Below, in pieces: positions 35,383-44,442 of a stretch of 64,000 bases of DNA. Where the stretch lies: contig NZ_CP072611.1 of NCBI RefSeq assembly GCF_017815515.1, positions 2,046,001 to 2,110,000 of the forward strand, given 5' to 3'. The first letter of the stretch is position 1. Every line of letters starts with the position of its first letter. This DNA is from Aureimonas populi (GTDB taxonomy: Bacteria; Pseudomonadota; Alphaproteobacteria; Rhizobiales; Rhizobiaceae). The notes below the pieces were generated by a model. That model ran no database searches. It was not told the DNA's origin and saw nothing but the letters and a program-made list of their open reading frames with translations. Both the position numbers and the translations under genes were made by a program.

Positions 35383-36572
35383 CCCACCGCCTCGTCCTTT
35401 CCGCCGTGCTCGCGCTCGGCCTTTGCGCGCCGGCCGGGGCGCAGGAAAGCCCGGCCGAGCCGACATCGGAGGCCGGCGCGGCGTCCACACGCTCGCCCAT
35501 GCCCTTCGACATCATCCGCTCGCTCCAGTTCCTCCAGGATCAGGTGGCGCGCGGCAACGACCGGGCCATCCGTGTCCAGGCGCTTCTGCTCAAGCGCTTC
35601 GCGCCGGTCTTCCTGGCGGCCGACGCGCCCGTGTGGAGCGACCCGCGCAATCAGCGCGCCGCCGTGCTCTTCGTCCTGTCGGGCGGGCCGGCGGAGGTGC
35701 TGGAAGGGCTGATCGCCGCCGACGTGCTGCCGATCGAGGATCGCGGGCTCTATGACGGCGCCATCGCCTATGTGCGCAACGACGTGGCAAGGGCCCGCGA
35801 TACCCTGTCGCTGGTCGATCTGTCGGACATGGAGCCGGGCCTTGCCGGCCATATCAACCTCGTCCTCGGCCAGCTCTGGCAGGAGGATGAGCCCGAGCGG
35901 GCGGCGGGCTATCTCGACCGCGCCCGGCTTCTGGCGCCCGGCGGCCTCATCGAGGAAGCCGCCCTGCGGCTGGAGGTGCTGATCGTCGACGGCCTTGGCC
36001 GGCACGATCAGGCCGACCGCCTGGCGCGCCAGTATTTCGACCGCTATTCAGCCTCCTCCTACAGCGCCAATTTCGAGGCGCGCTTCGCGGCCATCTTCTC
36101 GGCACGGGGCATGGGGGAGGCGGACAAGGCCATGGCGGCCATGACCGACGTCATCGCCGGCCTGCCGGCCGAGCGCCGCCGCACGCTCCTGCTCGCCGTG
36201 GCGCGCCGCGCGCTGGTGGAAGGGCGCATGGCCTTTGCCCATCAGGCCGCCGGCGCGGCGCTGGAGATCGGGGGCATGACGCCGGCCGACGAGGCGCGCG
36301 CCCGGCTCTATCATGCCGCCGCCGCCGTCGGCCCCGGCGATTCCGCCGGCGCGCGCCGGGCGCTGGCCGACATTCCCCGCGACCTTCTGCATCCGCAGGA
36401 CGCCGCGCTGCTGGATGCGGCCGGCAACATCGTGGCCGAGATCGAGCGCGCGCCCTCGCTGCTCACGCAAATTTCCGAGGAACCCGTGGACGGCATGGCC
36501 TCGCCCGTCCTCGACCGGGCCGAACGGGTTCTGGGCCGCCTCAATTCCGAGTTTGGAACGCAAACGCAATGA
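35379..36572 (+). CDS. motC: Periplasmic motility protein MotC
   Basis: A 397-residue protein starting at GTG 35379 (GTGA overlap with motB). A signal peptide ends near PAGAQE. The mature protein is helical and repeat-like, with features such as FDIIRSLQFLQDQVARGNDRAI and LVLGQLWQEDEPERAAGYLDRARLLAPGG. In Sinorhizobium MotC binds the periplasmic part of MotB and is needed for torque. It overlaps fliK by four bases. Confidence 0.9.
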   Translation: MTHRLVLSAVLALGLCAPAGAQESPAEPTSEAGAASTRSPMPFDIIRSLQFLQDQVARGNDRAIRVQALLLKRFAPVFLAADAPVWSDPRNQRAAVLFVLSGGPAEVLEGLIAADVLPIEDRGLYDGAIAYVRNDVARARDTLSLVDLSDMEPGLAGHINLVLGQLWQEDEPERAAGYLDRARLLAPGGLIEEAALRLEVLIVDGLGRHDQADRLARQYFDRYSASSYSANFEARFAAIFSARGMGEADKAMAAMTDVIAGLPAERRRTLLLAVARRALVEGRMAFAHQAAGAALEIGGMTPADEARARLYHAAAAVGPGDSAGARRALADIPRDLLHPQDAALLDAAGNIVAEIERAPSLLTQISEEPVDGMASPVLDRAERVLGRLNSEFGTQTQ

Positions 36573-37918
36573 ACATTCCCGGTGCCCCGATGCCTCTCGA
36601 CCGGGACGTGCTCCCAGCCGCAAAGGGGGGGCGGCGCGACGGCGCCGACGCGCGCGCCTTCGACGTCGAGGTGGGCAAGCTGGAAGGGCGGGGCGGTGAG
36701 ACGCCGCGCCGGGCCGAGACGCGCCCCGAGGCAAGCGAGCAAGGGCTCGGCGATGCCCCCGAGAAAGCCCCGGACGATGAAGCGCCGGCCGAGCCCAGGC
36801 GGGCCGCCGGGGAAATGCTCGGCCTGATCGACGCAGCCAACCGCGCCCGCACTCCGCCGCCCGCCGAAGAGGCGCAGGCCGGGGAGCCGGCCGGGCACGA
36901 GGGGGCGGCGGACGACGCCGAGGTGCCTGCTTCGCCGCGCGCGGGGCGCGAGACCGCCGATGTGATCACGCTCGCCAGGGGCCGGGTGAAGCTCGAAGTC
37001 GTTCACATGGAAACGCATTTCGAGCCCGGCCAGGACGGCGGCGTGATCGTGCGCAAGGACGGCGAGGCGCAGGCTTCAGGCGAGGCGGCCGACGAGGACG
37101 CGCTCCTGCGCATCCTGTCCGGCCCTTCGGGCAAGGCGGACCGGGAGGCAGGTACGGAAACGGTGGCGATCCGCCCGCGCTTCGACGAGACGCTGGCGCG
37201 CCTCGGTGCCGCCGAGGGGGAGGCCGCCCCGGTGAGCAAGGCGGCGAGCGGGCGCTCGGCCGCCGGCCGCGCAACCCTGTTGGATGGGCGCTCGGCGCGC
37301 TTCGCCGCGCTGGAAGAGCGGTTCGCGCCTGCCGCCGCCCCCGCCGTCGCATCCTCGACCACCGCCCCGACCGGTAACGCGCTGCCCATGACGGGCCAGA
37401 TCGCCGCGCGCATCGTCGATGCCTTCGCGCCGGGCTCGGGCGGGCCGAAGGGCGAGGCCGAGCTACCCTCCGGCGAGACCCATCTTCGCATGCGCGCCGG
37501 CGGCGCCGCGCTCAAGACGCTGACGATCCAGCTTCAGCCCGAGACGCTGGGCACGCTCGACGTTTCCATGCGCCTCGTGGACGGCCAACTGACCCTGGAA
37601 CTCTCGGCCAGCCGCATGGAAACCGCCCGTGTCCTCCTGGAGGACAAGGCGAGCCTGAAGTCGCTTCTCGAAAAGGCGGGCTTCTCGGTGGACGAAAGCG
37701 CGATCACCGTGGTGGCGCGCGATACCGTTCCGGCCGCCCAGCGCGGCGCGGAGACAGGCGGCGAAGGGACCATGCAGCGCCAGGGCGAGCCGGCCGGGCA
37801 GGAGGCCGGGCGGCAAAATCGTCCACAGAAAGATTCGGAACCTGATCGACGGCAGCCGGATCGCGGAGGTGAAAACGCATCTTCAGCGCGTCAACCGTCG
37901 TCTTCCGTCTACCTCTGA
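36569..37918 (+). CDS. fliK: Flagellar hook-length control protein FliK (MotD)
   Basis: A 449-residue protein. The first 300 residues are low-complexity, charged and Ala/Pro-rich, as in FliK rulers. The C-terminal hook-control domain is clear: KTLTIQLQPETLGTLDVSMRLVDGQLTLELSASRMETARVLLEDKASLKSLLEKAGF. This gene was called motD in Sinorhizobium before its FliK role was shown. It ends the fliF unit. Confidence 0.92.
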   Translation: MNIPGAPMPLDRDVLPAAKGGRRDGADARAFDVEVGKLEGRGGETPRRAETRPEASEQGLGDAPEKAPDDEAPAEPRRAAGEMLGLIDAANRARTPPPAEEAQAGEPAGHEGAADDAEVPASPRAGRETADVITLARGRVKLEVVHMETHFEPGQDGGVIVRKDGEAQASGEAADEDALLRILSGPSGKADREAGTETVAIRPRFDETLARLGAAEGEAAPVSKAASGRSAAGRATLLDGRSARFAALEERFAPAAAPAVASSTTAPTGNALPMTGQIAARIVDAFAPGSGGPKGEAELPSGETHLRMRAGGAALKTLTIQLQPETLGTLDVSMRLVDGQLTLELSASRMETARVLLEDKASLKSLLEKAGFSVDESAITVVARDTVPAAQRGAETGGEGTMQRQGEPAGQEAGRQNRPQKDSEPDRRQPDRGGENASSARQPSSSVYL

Positions 37919-37980
37919 TCCTGGCCTTGCGAATCGAAATGCCACCGGATCGCCTTTTTTCGACCCGTGTCATTTTCGCG

Positions 37981-38052
37981 CAAGCTATTGGCAGATAAGG
38001 CGCAATGCCCCATTCGCGACACTTTTCGTTAACCCTATAGTGATTTTTAGGG
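37981..38052 (+). promoter_or_regulatory. Probable ftcR regulatory region
   Basis: Within the 201-base gap before ftcR three features stand out. CAAGCTATTGGCA at 37981-37993 resembles the CAAGCTT elements before flgB and flgE. TTAAC near 38029-38033 is a CtrA half site. CCCTA (38033-38037) and TAGGG (38048-38052) form an inverted repeat with a 10-base spacer. The region is AT-rich compared with the genes. It may hold the ftcR promoter and an autoregulatory or CtrA site. Confidence 0.4.
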
Positions 38053-38119
38053 ATAGCTCCCCGGCGCCTTCACCGCCTATCAATAAATCACGGGGAAGCA
38101 AGTCGCAGGCGGTGGTGAG

Positions 38120-38788
38120 ATGATTGTAGTTGTGGATGATCGTGATCTGGTCACGGGTGGTTACAAGTCGTTGTTCGGCAGCGAGGGGGTTTCGTCTGCC
38201 GGGTTCCAGGTAGAGGAGTTTCGGGACTGGGTTGAGAGCGCGTCGGATACCGACGTCTCGGCCGTCGAAGCTTTCCTGCTGGGCGATTTTCCCGAGCGCA
38301 ATTCTTTCACGCGGCTCGTTCGGAGCCGCTCGACCGCGCCGATGATCGCGCTGGCCGAGACCAAGGCGCTGAACTCCACGCTCGACCTGTTCGCGGCCGG
38401 CATCGACGATGTCGTCACCAAGCCGGTGCACGTGAAGGAGATCCTGGCCCGTGTCGGCGCCATCCGCCGCCGCGAGGGGGTGGACCGGGCCCGCACCTCG
38501 GTGGACGAGATCTGCGTCTTCAACGACGGGCGCGATGCGGAAGTGGCGGGCGAGCCGATGGTGCTGCCGCGCCGCGAGCGGCGCATCCTGGAATATCTGG
38601 TCGCCAATCGCGGCCGCCGCGTCACCAAGCAGCAGCTCTTCTCGGCGATCTACGGCATTTTCGACGAGAACGTCGAGGAGAACGTCATCGAGAGCCATAT
38701 CTCCAAGCTTCGCAAGAAGCTCAAGATGCGCCTCGGCTACGATCCGGTCTCGTCCAAGCGCTACCTTGGGTACGGGATTGGCGTCTGA
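38120..38788 (+). CDS. ftcR: Flagellar transcriptional activator FtcR (Rem), orphan response regulator
   Basis: A 222-residue OmpR-type regulator. The receiver-like N-terminal domain (1-115) starts MIVVVDDRDLVTGGY and keeps the lysine motif VVTKPVHVKEI. The phosphoacceptor position is atypical (region EAFLLGDFPE). The winged-helix domain (about 135-222) contains LPRRERRILEYLVANRGRRVTKQQLF and NVIESHISKLRKKL. No histidine kinase gene is adjacent. In Brucella and Sinorhizobium this protein activates flagellar genes, and the location between fliK and flgE is the conserved one. A strong terminator follows. Confidence 0.92.
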   Translation: MIVVVDDRDLVTGGYKSLFGSEGVSSAGFQVEEFRDWVESASDTDVSAVEAFLLGDFPERNSFTRLVRSRSTAPMIALAETKALNSTLDLFAAGIDDVVTKPVHVKEILARVGAIRRREGVDRARTSVDEICVFNDGRDAEVAGEPMVLPRRERRILEYLVANRGRRVTKQQLFSAIYGIFDENVEENVIESHISKLRKKLKMRLGYDPVSSKRYLGYGIGV

Positions 38789-38816
38789 TATCAGTACAAA
38801 GTATTAACTAAGTATG

Positions 38817-38850
38817 AACCCCACATTCTGCTTCGGAATGTGGGGTTTTT
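38817..38850 (+). terminator. Rho-independent terminator of ftcR
   Basis: AACCCCACATTC (38817-38828) pairs perfectly with GAATGTGGGGTT (38836-38847) around a seven-base loop, followed by a T run. It isolates ftcR from flgE. Confidence 0.92.
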
Positions 38851-38903
38851 GCTTTTTCAACCCCAAATTGCGATAGAAAATCTGCCCATCGCGCAGCCCC
38901 GCG

Positions 38904-38914
38904 CAAGCTTCGCA
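38904..38914 (+). promoter_or_regulatory. CAAGCTTCGCA element before flgE
   Basis: CAAGCTTCGCA lies 55 bases before the flgE start and is identical to the element before flgB. It stands between the ftcR terminator and flgE, where the hook-operon promoter must be. Confidence 0.45.
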
Positions 38915-38958
38915 GGCTAAGTGTTGGTTAGGTTTGGAAGACAAAGTAAGGTAGCGCG

Positions 38959-40263
38959 ATGAGCATCGGCGGTTTGATGCGGACCAGCGTGTCGGGGATG
39001 AATGCCCAGGCGACGCGTTTGGCCGGGGTTTCGGAAAACATCGCCAACGCCAACACCACGGGCTACAAGCGCCAGACCACCGAGTTCTCGGCGCTGGTCC
39101 TGGCGTCCGGTTCGGGCCAGTACAATTCGGGCGTGGTGGAAGCCAACACGCGCCAGCTCGTCAGCCAGCAGGGCGGGCTGACCTACACCTCCAACGCCAG
39201 CAGTTCGCAGGCCGTGGACCTCGCCATCCAGGGCAAGGGCATGATGGTGGTCTCCGACGGGTCGGGCGGCACCTTCCTGACGCGCGCCGGCTCCTTCGTG
39301 AAGAACGGCAATGGAGACCTCGTGAACGCTGCCGGCTACATCCTGCAGGGCTACCCGCTGCCGCTCGGCGACACGGAAGGGGTGCTGAACGGCTTCGCCG
39401 GCCTTCAGAACGTCAACCTCAACGCCTCGCAACTGCGCCTGACGCCCACCGATTCCGGTGTCTTCCGCGTCAACCTGCCCAAGGGCGGGGAGACGGTGGC
39501 CGACGCTGCGCTGCCGGGCGGAAACGCGGCGGACGCCGCCTACAGCTTCACCGACTCCATCGTCGTCTACGACAATGCCGGCAACGAGGTCATCCTCGAT
39601 GTCTACATGACGCGCACCGTCGACGGCTCGCTGACGAACCCGGAGACGGAGAGCGAGTGGGAATATGCGATCTACGACCGTTCCGGCGCGGGCTCCGGCT
39701 CCGACACGCCGTTCCCCTACGATGCCGACGCGCAGGTGATGGCCCCGGTCCGCGTGACCTTCGACGCGGCCGGCAAGCTGGTGAACCCCAGCTCGCTCTC
39801 CTTCACCATTCCCAACGGCCAGCAGATGACGCTCGACATCTCGGGCACCTCGCAGGTCGGCGCCGCCTATCAGCCGCTTGCCGCCACGGTCAACGGCAAC
39901 CCGCCGGGCAATGTGGACCAGATCGTCATCGCCGATGACGGCATCGTCTCGGCGCGCTTCGCCTCGGGCGAGCTCGTGCCGCTCTACAAGATCCCGCTCG
40001 CCATGGTGGAGAGCCCGGACAATCTTCGCTCCCTGCCGGGCAACGTCTTCGTGGCGGGCAAGGAGTCCGGCGAGATCATGCTGGGCTTCGGCGGCGAGAG
40101 CGGCCTTGGAACCCTGGTTCACGGCGCGCTGGAGCAGTCGACGGTCGATCTGGCCAGCGAGCTGACCACCATGATCGAGAGCCAGCGCAGCTACACCGCC
40201 AATTCCAAGGTCTTCCAGACCGGCTCGGAAATCCTCGACGTTCTCGTCAACCTCAAACGCTGA
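38959..40263 (+). CDS. flgE: Flagellar hook protein FlgE
   Basis: A 434-residue hook subunit. The N-terminal axial motif RLAGVSENIANANTTGYKRQTTEF and the C-terminal LASELTTMIESQRSYTANSKVFQTGSEILDVLVNLKR are complete. The middle region carries the FlgE-type beta domain, with DNAGNEVILDVYMTRT. It begins the unit flgE-flgK-flgL-flaF-flbT-flgD-fliQ. Codon use matches the cluster. Confidence 0.96.
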   Translation: MSIGGLMRTSVSGMNAQATRLAGVSENIANANTTGYKRQTTEFSALVLASGSGQYNSGVVEANTRQLVSQQGGLTYTSNASSSQAVDLAIQGKGMMVVSDGSGGTFLTRAGSFVKNGNGDLVNAAGYILQGYPLPLGDTEGVLNGFAGLQNVNLNASQLRLTPTDSGVFRVNLPKGGETVADAALPGGNAADAAYSFTDSIVVYDNAGNEVILDVYMTRTVDGSLTNPETESEWEYAIYDRSGAGSGSDTPFPYDADAQVMAPVRVTFDAAGKLVNPSSLSFTIPNGQQMTLDISGTSQVGAAYQPLAATVNGNPPGNVDQIVIADDGIVSARFASGELVPLYKIPLAMVESPDNLRSLPGNVFVAGKESGEIMLGFGGESGLGTLVHGALEQSTVDLASELTTMIESQRSYTANSKVFQTGSEILDVLVNLKR

Positions 40264-40271
40264 TCGCGGTC

Positions 40272-40290
40272 CCCGGCTTCGCAGGCCGGG
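40272..40290 (+). terminator. Small hairpin between flgE and flgK
   Basis: CCCGGC (40272-40277) and GCCGGG (40285-40290) form a hairpin with loop TTCGCAG just after flgE. No T run follows. It could stabilise the flgE message or partly terminate it, so that hook protein is made in excess of the junction proteins. Confidence 0.4.
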
Positions 40291-40332
40291 CCGGCCGTCC
40301 TTGTCTAGATAAATTCGCCGGAACCCTCAGCG

Positions 40333-41811
40333 ATGTCGCTATCCTCTGCCCTCGACACGGCCAAATCCTCGCTGATCGCGTCTCAGACGCACACGGCGCT
40401 GGTCTCGCGCAACATCGCCAACCTGAACACGGAAGGCGCCACGCGCAAATACGCCAACGTCGTGACCGGCATCGGCGGGCGGGTGGAGGTGGCCTCCATC
40501 GCCCAGTCGCAGAATTCGGTCCTGTTTCGGAACATGCTGGATTCCTCCTCGGCGGTCGGGGCATGGTCGACGCTCGCTTCGGGCTACCAGCGCATCGACG
40601 AGGTGATCGGCGACACGACGCTCGCCCGCTCTCCGGCCGCGCGCATCTCCAACCTGTCGGATGCGTTGCAGGCCTATGCCTCCAACCCCTCCAGCAGCGA
40701 GTTCGCCCGCGCGGCGCTGGATGCCGCGCGCGACCTGACCACCTCCATCACCGAGGTGAACGCCACGGTCGAGACCGTGCGGCGCGATGCCGACAACTCG
40801 CTGGCGAGCGCGGCCGAGGACATGAACCGCCTGCTCGGCGAGATCGAGGCGCTGAACAAGAAGGTGGTCCAGGGCACCGCCGCCGGCACGGACGTGACCG
40901 ACTTCGTGGACAAGCGCGACCAGGCGGTGACGGCGCTGTCGGAATATGTCGGCGTGACCGCGCGCATCCGCGGCGACAACGACCTCGTGCTGCACACCGA
41001 TTCGGGCGTGACGCTGTTCGACACCAAGGCCCGGCTCGTCGAGTTCACGCCCACCAGCCCGCTGCAGCCGGGCGTTTCGGGCAACGCCTTCAAGATCGAC
41101 GGCGTCACCGTGACGGGCGCCAGCGCCTCCATGCCGCTCAAGAGCGGCGCGGTGGTGGGGCTGACGACGCTTCGCGACGAGGTGGCCGTCACCTTCCAGA
41201 CGCAGCTCGACGAGATCGCCCGCGCGCTGGTCCTCACCTTCGCGGAAAGCGACCAGAGGGCGGGCGGCACGCTCGGCTCCCTGCCGGGCCTCTTCACCGC
41301 CTCGGGCGGCAGCCTGGACCTTGCGCAACTGGAGAATGGCGAGGGCGTGGCTGGCCTCGCCGGCCGCCTCAAGATCGCCGATCGGGCGATCGAGACGCCC
41401 ACCCTCATCCGCGACGGCGGCATCAATGTGGATCCCGACCATCCGGGCGCCTTCCTCTACAACAGCGAGGGCTCCGCGGGCTTCTCGACCCGCATCCTCG
41501 GCCTTGCCGATGCGCTGGGCGGCACGCGCGGCTTTTCGGCAGAGGCCGGCATCGGCACCAGCGCGACGCTGGTCGATTTCGCCGCCTCCTCGCTCGGCTG
41601 GCTCCAGGCGGGCCGGGCCGGCGCCCTCTCGGAGACCGAGTACCGCACCACGATCTTCCAGCGCACGCAGGAGACGCTCTCCAACGAGACCGGCGTCAAC
41701 CTGGCTGAGGAGATGACGCTTCTGACCGATCTCCAGCGCTCCTACCAGGCGGCCGCCAAGCTGATCTCCACCGTGGACGACATGCTGGCCACCCTCCTGC
41801 AGAGCGTCTGA
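40333..41811 (+). CDS. flgK: Hook-filament junction protein FlgK
   Basis: A 492-residue junction protein. The N-terminus has TALVSRNIANLNTEGATRKYANV; the C-terminus ends LAEEMTLLTDLQRSYQAAAKLISTVDDMLATLL. The segment TVRRDADNSLASAAEDMNRLLGEIEALNKKV is typical of the FlgK coiled-coil domain. It lies between flgE and flgL as expected. Confidence 0.95.
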   Translation: MSLSSALDTAKSSLIASQTHTALVSRNIANLNTEGATRKYANVVTGIGGRVEVASIAQSQNSVLFRNMLDSSSAVGAWSTLASGYQRIDEVIGDTTLARSPAARISNLSDALQAYASNPSSSEFARAALDAARDLTTSITEVNATVETVRRDADNSLASAAEDMNRLLGEIEALNKKVVQGTAAGTDVTDFVDKRDQAVTALSEYVGVTARIRGDNDLVLHTDSGVTLFDTKARLVEFTPTSPLQPGVSGNAFKIDGVTVTGASASMPLKSGAVVGLTTLRDEVAVTFQTQLDEIARALVLTFAESDQRAGGTLGSLPGLFTASGGSLDLAQLENGEGVAGLAGRLKIADRAIETPTLIRDGGINVDPDHPGAFLYNSEGSAGFSTRILGLADALGGTRGFSAEAGIGTSATLVDFAASSLGWLQAGRAGALSETEYRTTIFQRTQETLSNETGVNLAEEMTLLTDLQRSYQAAAKLISTVDDMLATLLQSV

Positions 41812-41832
41812 GCGCGCCTAGGGATATAGACT

Positions 41833-42924
41833 ATGAGCATCTCGACGATCTCGTTCAACAACGCGGCCCGCGCGCAGATCATGCGCGTGGAATCGCAACT
41901 GCGCGACGCGCTCGTCGAGACCTCGACGAACCGCCACGCCGATGTCGGACGCACGCTCGGCCGGCAGACCGCCAACGCCGTGTCGCTTCGCTCGCAGGAG
42001 ACGAGCCTCGACCGCCTGCTCCAGTCCAACAAGCTCGTCACCCAGCGCCTGACGCTGGCCGACGACACGCTGGAGACCGTGGCCACAACGGCCGAGGGCT
42101 TGCAGAACCAGCTCATCACCGGGCTGGGCAACGATGATTTCCTGAACAGCGCCCGGCAGGTCGCCGCCAATGCGCTCGACCAGCTCATCGGCTCCGCCAA
42201 CCTCTCGGTCGGCGGCCAGTACATCTTTGCCGGCACCAACACCGACGTGCGCCCCCTGAACGGCTACGACGCGCCGCGCGTGGGGGAGGACGGCACGTCC
42301 CTGCCGAGCCCGAAGACGGTGGCGCAAACCCATTTCGACGATTTCGTCGCGGCGGCGACCGATGGCGGCGGCGTGTCCGCGCTCGCGGCCGGCGATCTCG
42401 AGGCCTATTTCTCGCAAGCCGGCTATACGGACGGGGAGGGCAACAACCACCGGTTCGACGACCTCTTCTCCGATCCCCGGTGGAACGAGGTGTGGTCGAA
42501 CGCCAGCGACGATACGATCGAATCGCGCATCTCCAAGAGCGAGACCATCGACAGCTCCGTGAGCAGCAACGGGGCCGCCTTCCGCGACCTCATGGCCGGC
42601 TACGTCATGCTCGACCTCGCCTCCGGGGACATGGGCGAGGGCGCCCGCGCCGCGCTGTCCGCCGCCGCGCAAGGCAGGATTTCGGGAGGCTTCTCCGGCG
42701 TCACGGCCATCCGCTCCGACCTCGGCAACCGCATCTCGCGCGTCGAGGCGGCCGATGAGTCGCTCAAGCAGCAGAAGGACATCGTCGCCGCCTCTCTGGG
42801 CGCGCTGGAGGATGTCGACATGGTCGAGGCCGCCAACCGCGTGGCAGCGCTTCAGACCCAGCTCGAGGCATCCTACCGGGTCACGAGCCTGATCCGCGAG
42901 ATCAACATCCTCGACTACCTCTGA
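41833..42924 (+). CDS. flgL: Hook-filament junction protein FlgL
   Basis: A 363-residue flagellin-like junction protein. The N-terminal helix includes ALVETSTNRHADVGRTLGRQTANAVSLRSQETSL. The C-terminal helix is NRVAALQTQLEASYRVTSLIREINILDYL. SVGGQYIFAGTNTDVRPL is the typical FlgL turn. It follows flgK by 21 bases. Confidence 0.94.
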   Translation: MSISTISFNNAARAQIMRVESQLRDALVETSTNRHADVGRTLGRQTANAVSLRSQETSLDRLLQSNKLVTQRLTLADDTLETVATTAEGLQNQLITGLGNDDFLNSARQVAANALDQLIGSANLSVGGQYIFAGTNTDVRPLNGYDAPRVGEDGTSLPSPKTVAQTHFDDFVAAATDGGGVSALAAGDLEAYFSQAGYTDGEGNNHRFDDLFSDPRWNEVWSNASDDTIESRISKSETIDSSVSSNGAAFRDLMAGYVMLDLASGDMGEGARAALSAAAQGRISGGFSGVTAIRSDLGNRISRVEAADESLKQQKDIVAASLGALEDVDMVEAANRVAALQTQLEASYRVTSLIREINILDYL

Positions 42925-42981
42925 ACCGAACCCCGCCGGCCATGACGGCCGGTGAAGAACGTCCATGAACAAGGAACGGGC

Positions 42982-43332
42982 ATGTATCAGTTCTCCTACG
43001 CCGAGATCGTCGAAGAGAGCTTCGCCACCTCGCGCGACCGCGAGCGCGAGGCGCTGGATCGCTCCATCGAGGCGATGAAGCGCGCGGAAGCGGCCGGGCC
43101 GAAGTCGCGCGAGGCGGTGGAGGCGGTCTATCTCGTGCGCAGCCTCTGGACGATCCTGGTGGAAGACCTCGCCAACCCGGAGAACACGCTGCCCGAGGAC
43201 CTGCGGGCCTCGCTGATCTCCATCGGGCTCTGGGTCATGCGCGAGGCCGAGGCCATCCGGCTCGGCCGCGTGACGAGCTTCGCCAGCCTCATCGAGATCA
43301 CCACCTCGATCCGCGAAGGGCTCGAGGCCTGA
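42982..43332 (+). CDS. flaF: Flagellin biogenesis regulator FlaF
   Basis: A 116-residue helical protein from ATG 42982, with AAGGAACGGG just upstream; an earlier in-frame ATG at 42952 is less likely. YSFAxS-like N-terminus (MYQFSYAEIVEESFATSRDRER) and AEAIRLGRVTSFASLIEITTSIREGL fit FlaF. In Caulobacter FlaF promotes flagellin secretion and is paired with the repressor FlbT. It overlaps flbT by one base. Confidence 0.92.
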   Translation: MYQFSYAEIVEESFATSRDREREALDRSIEAMKRAEAAGPKSREAVEAVYLVRSLWTILVEDLANPENTLPEDLRASLISIGLWVMREAEAIRLGRVTSFASLIEITTSIREGLEA

Positions 43333-43778
43333 TGTCAACGCTCAAGCTTTCCCTGAAGGCCGGCGAGCGGATTTTCATCAACGGCGCCGTCATGCGCGTC
43401 GACCGCCGCACGCAGCTCGAAATCCTGAACGACGTGACCTTCCTCCTGGAAAGCCACGTCATGCAGGCCGCCGATACGCGCACGCCGCTGCGCCAGCTCT
43501 ACTTCATCGTGCAGATGATGCTGATCGACCCGGCCAATGCGGTCGATGCCAAGCGGGTGTTCGAAAGCACGGTGGCGCTTCTCCTGGCCGCTTTCGAGAC
43601 GCCCTCCATCCGCGACGGGCTGGCCGAGGTGGAGGAACTGGTGCAGCGCGACCGGCCGTTCGACGCGCTGAAGCGCCTGCGGGCGCTCATTCCCATGGAA
43701 GACAGGGTGCTGGCCAATGACAGCGCGCCGCTGCCTTCGGCCGAGATTCTTCCCCTCGTTGCAGGAGCTGCGCGATGA
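43332..43778 (+). CDS. flbT: Flagellin mRNA regulator FlbT
   Basis: A 148-residue protein with the FlbT start TLKLSLKAGERIFINGAVMRVDRRTQLEILNDVTFLLE and the segment QAADTRTPLRQLYFIVQMMLIDP. FlbT proteins bind flagellin mRNA leaders and, in Caulobacter, lower flagellin translation when hook assembly is incomplete; in Brucella the effect is positive. The stop overlaps the flgD start by four bases. Confidence 0.94.
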   Translation: MSTLKLSLKAGERIFINGAVMRVDRRTQLEILNDVTFLLESHVMQAADTRTPLRQLYFIVQMMLIDPANAVDAKRVFESTVALLLAAFETPSIRDGLAEVEELVQRDRPFDALKRLRALIPMEDRVLANDSAPLPSAEILPLVAGAAR

Positions 43779-44173
43779 CCACCGTTTCCGGGACCACCGC
43801 CTCCAGCGCGGCCGCCGTCCAGACGACGAGCGAACTGAAGACGGGGATGGACTACGATGCCTTCCTCCAGCTCCTGATCGCCCAGATCAAGAACCAGGAC
43901 CCGCTCTCGCCGATGGACCCGACCGAGCAGATGGGCCAGCTCGCCTCCTTCTCCAATGTCGAGCAGACCATCAAGCTGAACCAGAAGTTCGACGCCATGA
44001 TCACCGTCTCCTCGCTGACGCAGGCCGACAGCCTGATCGGCCGGGTGCTGACGAGCGCGGACGGAACGACCAGCGGTTACGTGAAGTCCGTGCAGGTGGC
44101 GGGCAACGACGTTCTGGCAACCCTCACCAATGGCAGCACGGTCGCGCTCGCCGACGGCGTGACGATCGAATAG
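43775..44173 (+). CDS. flgD: Hook cap protein FlgD (short rhizobial form)
   Basis: A 132-residue hook-assembly scaffold. The FlgD N-terminal domain is clear: DYDAFLQLLIAQIKNQDPLSPMDPTEQMGQLASFSNVEQTIKLN. The tudor/fibronectin-like C-terminal half of enteric FlgD (about 230 residues) is reduced to a short beta segment (LIGRVLTSADGTTSGYV). This short form is usual in rhizobia, so it is not read as a truncation. Two bases separate its stop codon from the fliQ start codon. Confidence 0.93.
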   Translation: MTTVSGTTASSAAAVQTTSELKTGMDYDAFLQLLIAQIKNQDPLSPMDPTEQMGQLASFSNVEQTIKLNQKFDAMITVSSLTQADSLIGRVLTSADGTTSGYVKSVQVAGNDVLATLTNGSTVALADGVTIE

Positions 44174-44175
44174 CC

Positions 44176-44442
44176 ATGAACGAGGCAGACGCCATCGACA
44201 TCGTGCAGTCCGCGATCTGGACCATCGTCGCCGCCTCCGGGCCGGCGGTCGCCGGCGCCATGATCGTGGGCGTGGTCATCGCCCTCTTCCAGGCGCTGAC
44301 GCAGATCCAGGAGATCACGCTCACCTTCGTGCCGAAGATCCTGGCGATCTTCGTCATCATCGCCTTCACCGCCTCCTTCACCGGCGCGCAGGTCTGGGCC
44401 TTCACCCAGGAAGCCTTCGCCCGGATCGAGACGAGCTACTAA
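44176..44442 (+). CDS. fliQ: Flagellar export gate protein FliQ
   Basis: An 88-residue protein with two helices. The family segment GAMIVGVVIALFQALTQIQEITLTFVPKI spans most of helix 1 and the loop. It belongs to the FliPQR export pore. In many rhizobia flhA and fliR follow directly; here a three-gene cassette of about 1.8 kb intervenes. Confidence 0.96.
   Translation: MNEADAIDIVQSAIWTIVAASGPAVAGAMIVGVVIALFQALTQIQEITLTFVPKILAIFVIIAFTASFTGAQVWAFTQEAFARIETSY

Noticed and set aside
43775..44173. flgD as a truncated pseudogene
   Set aside because: The short form with an intact N-terminal domain is usual in rhizobia, and the frame ends cleanly two bases before the fliQ start.
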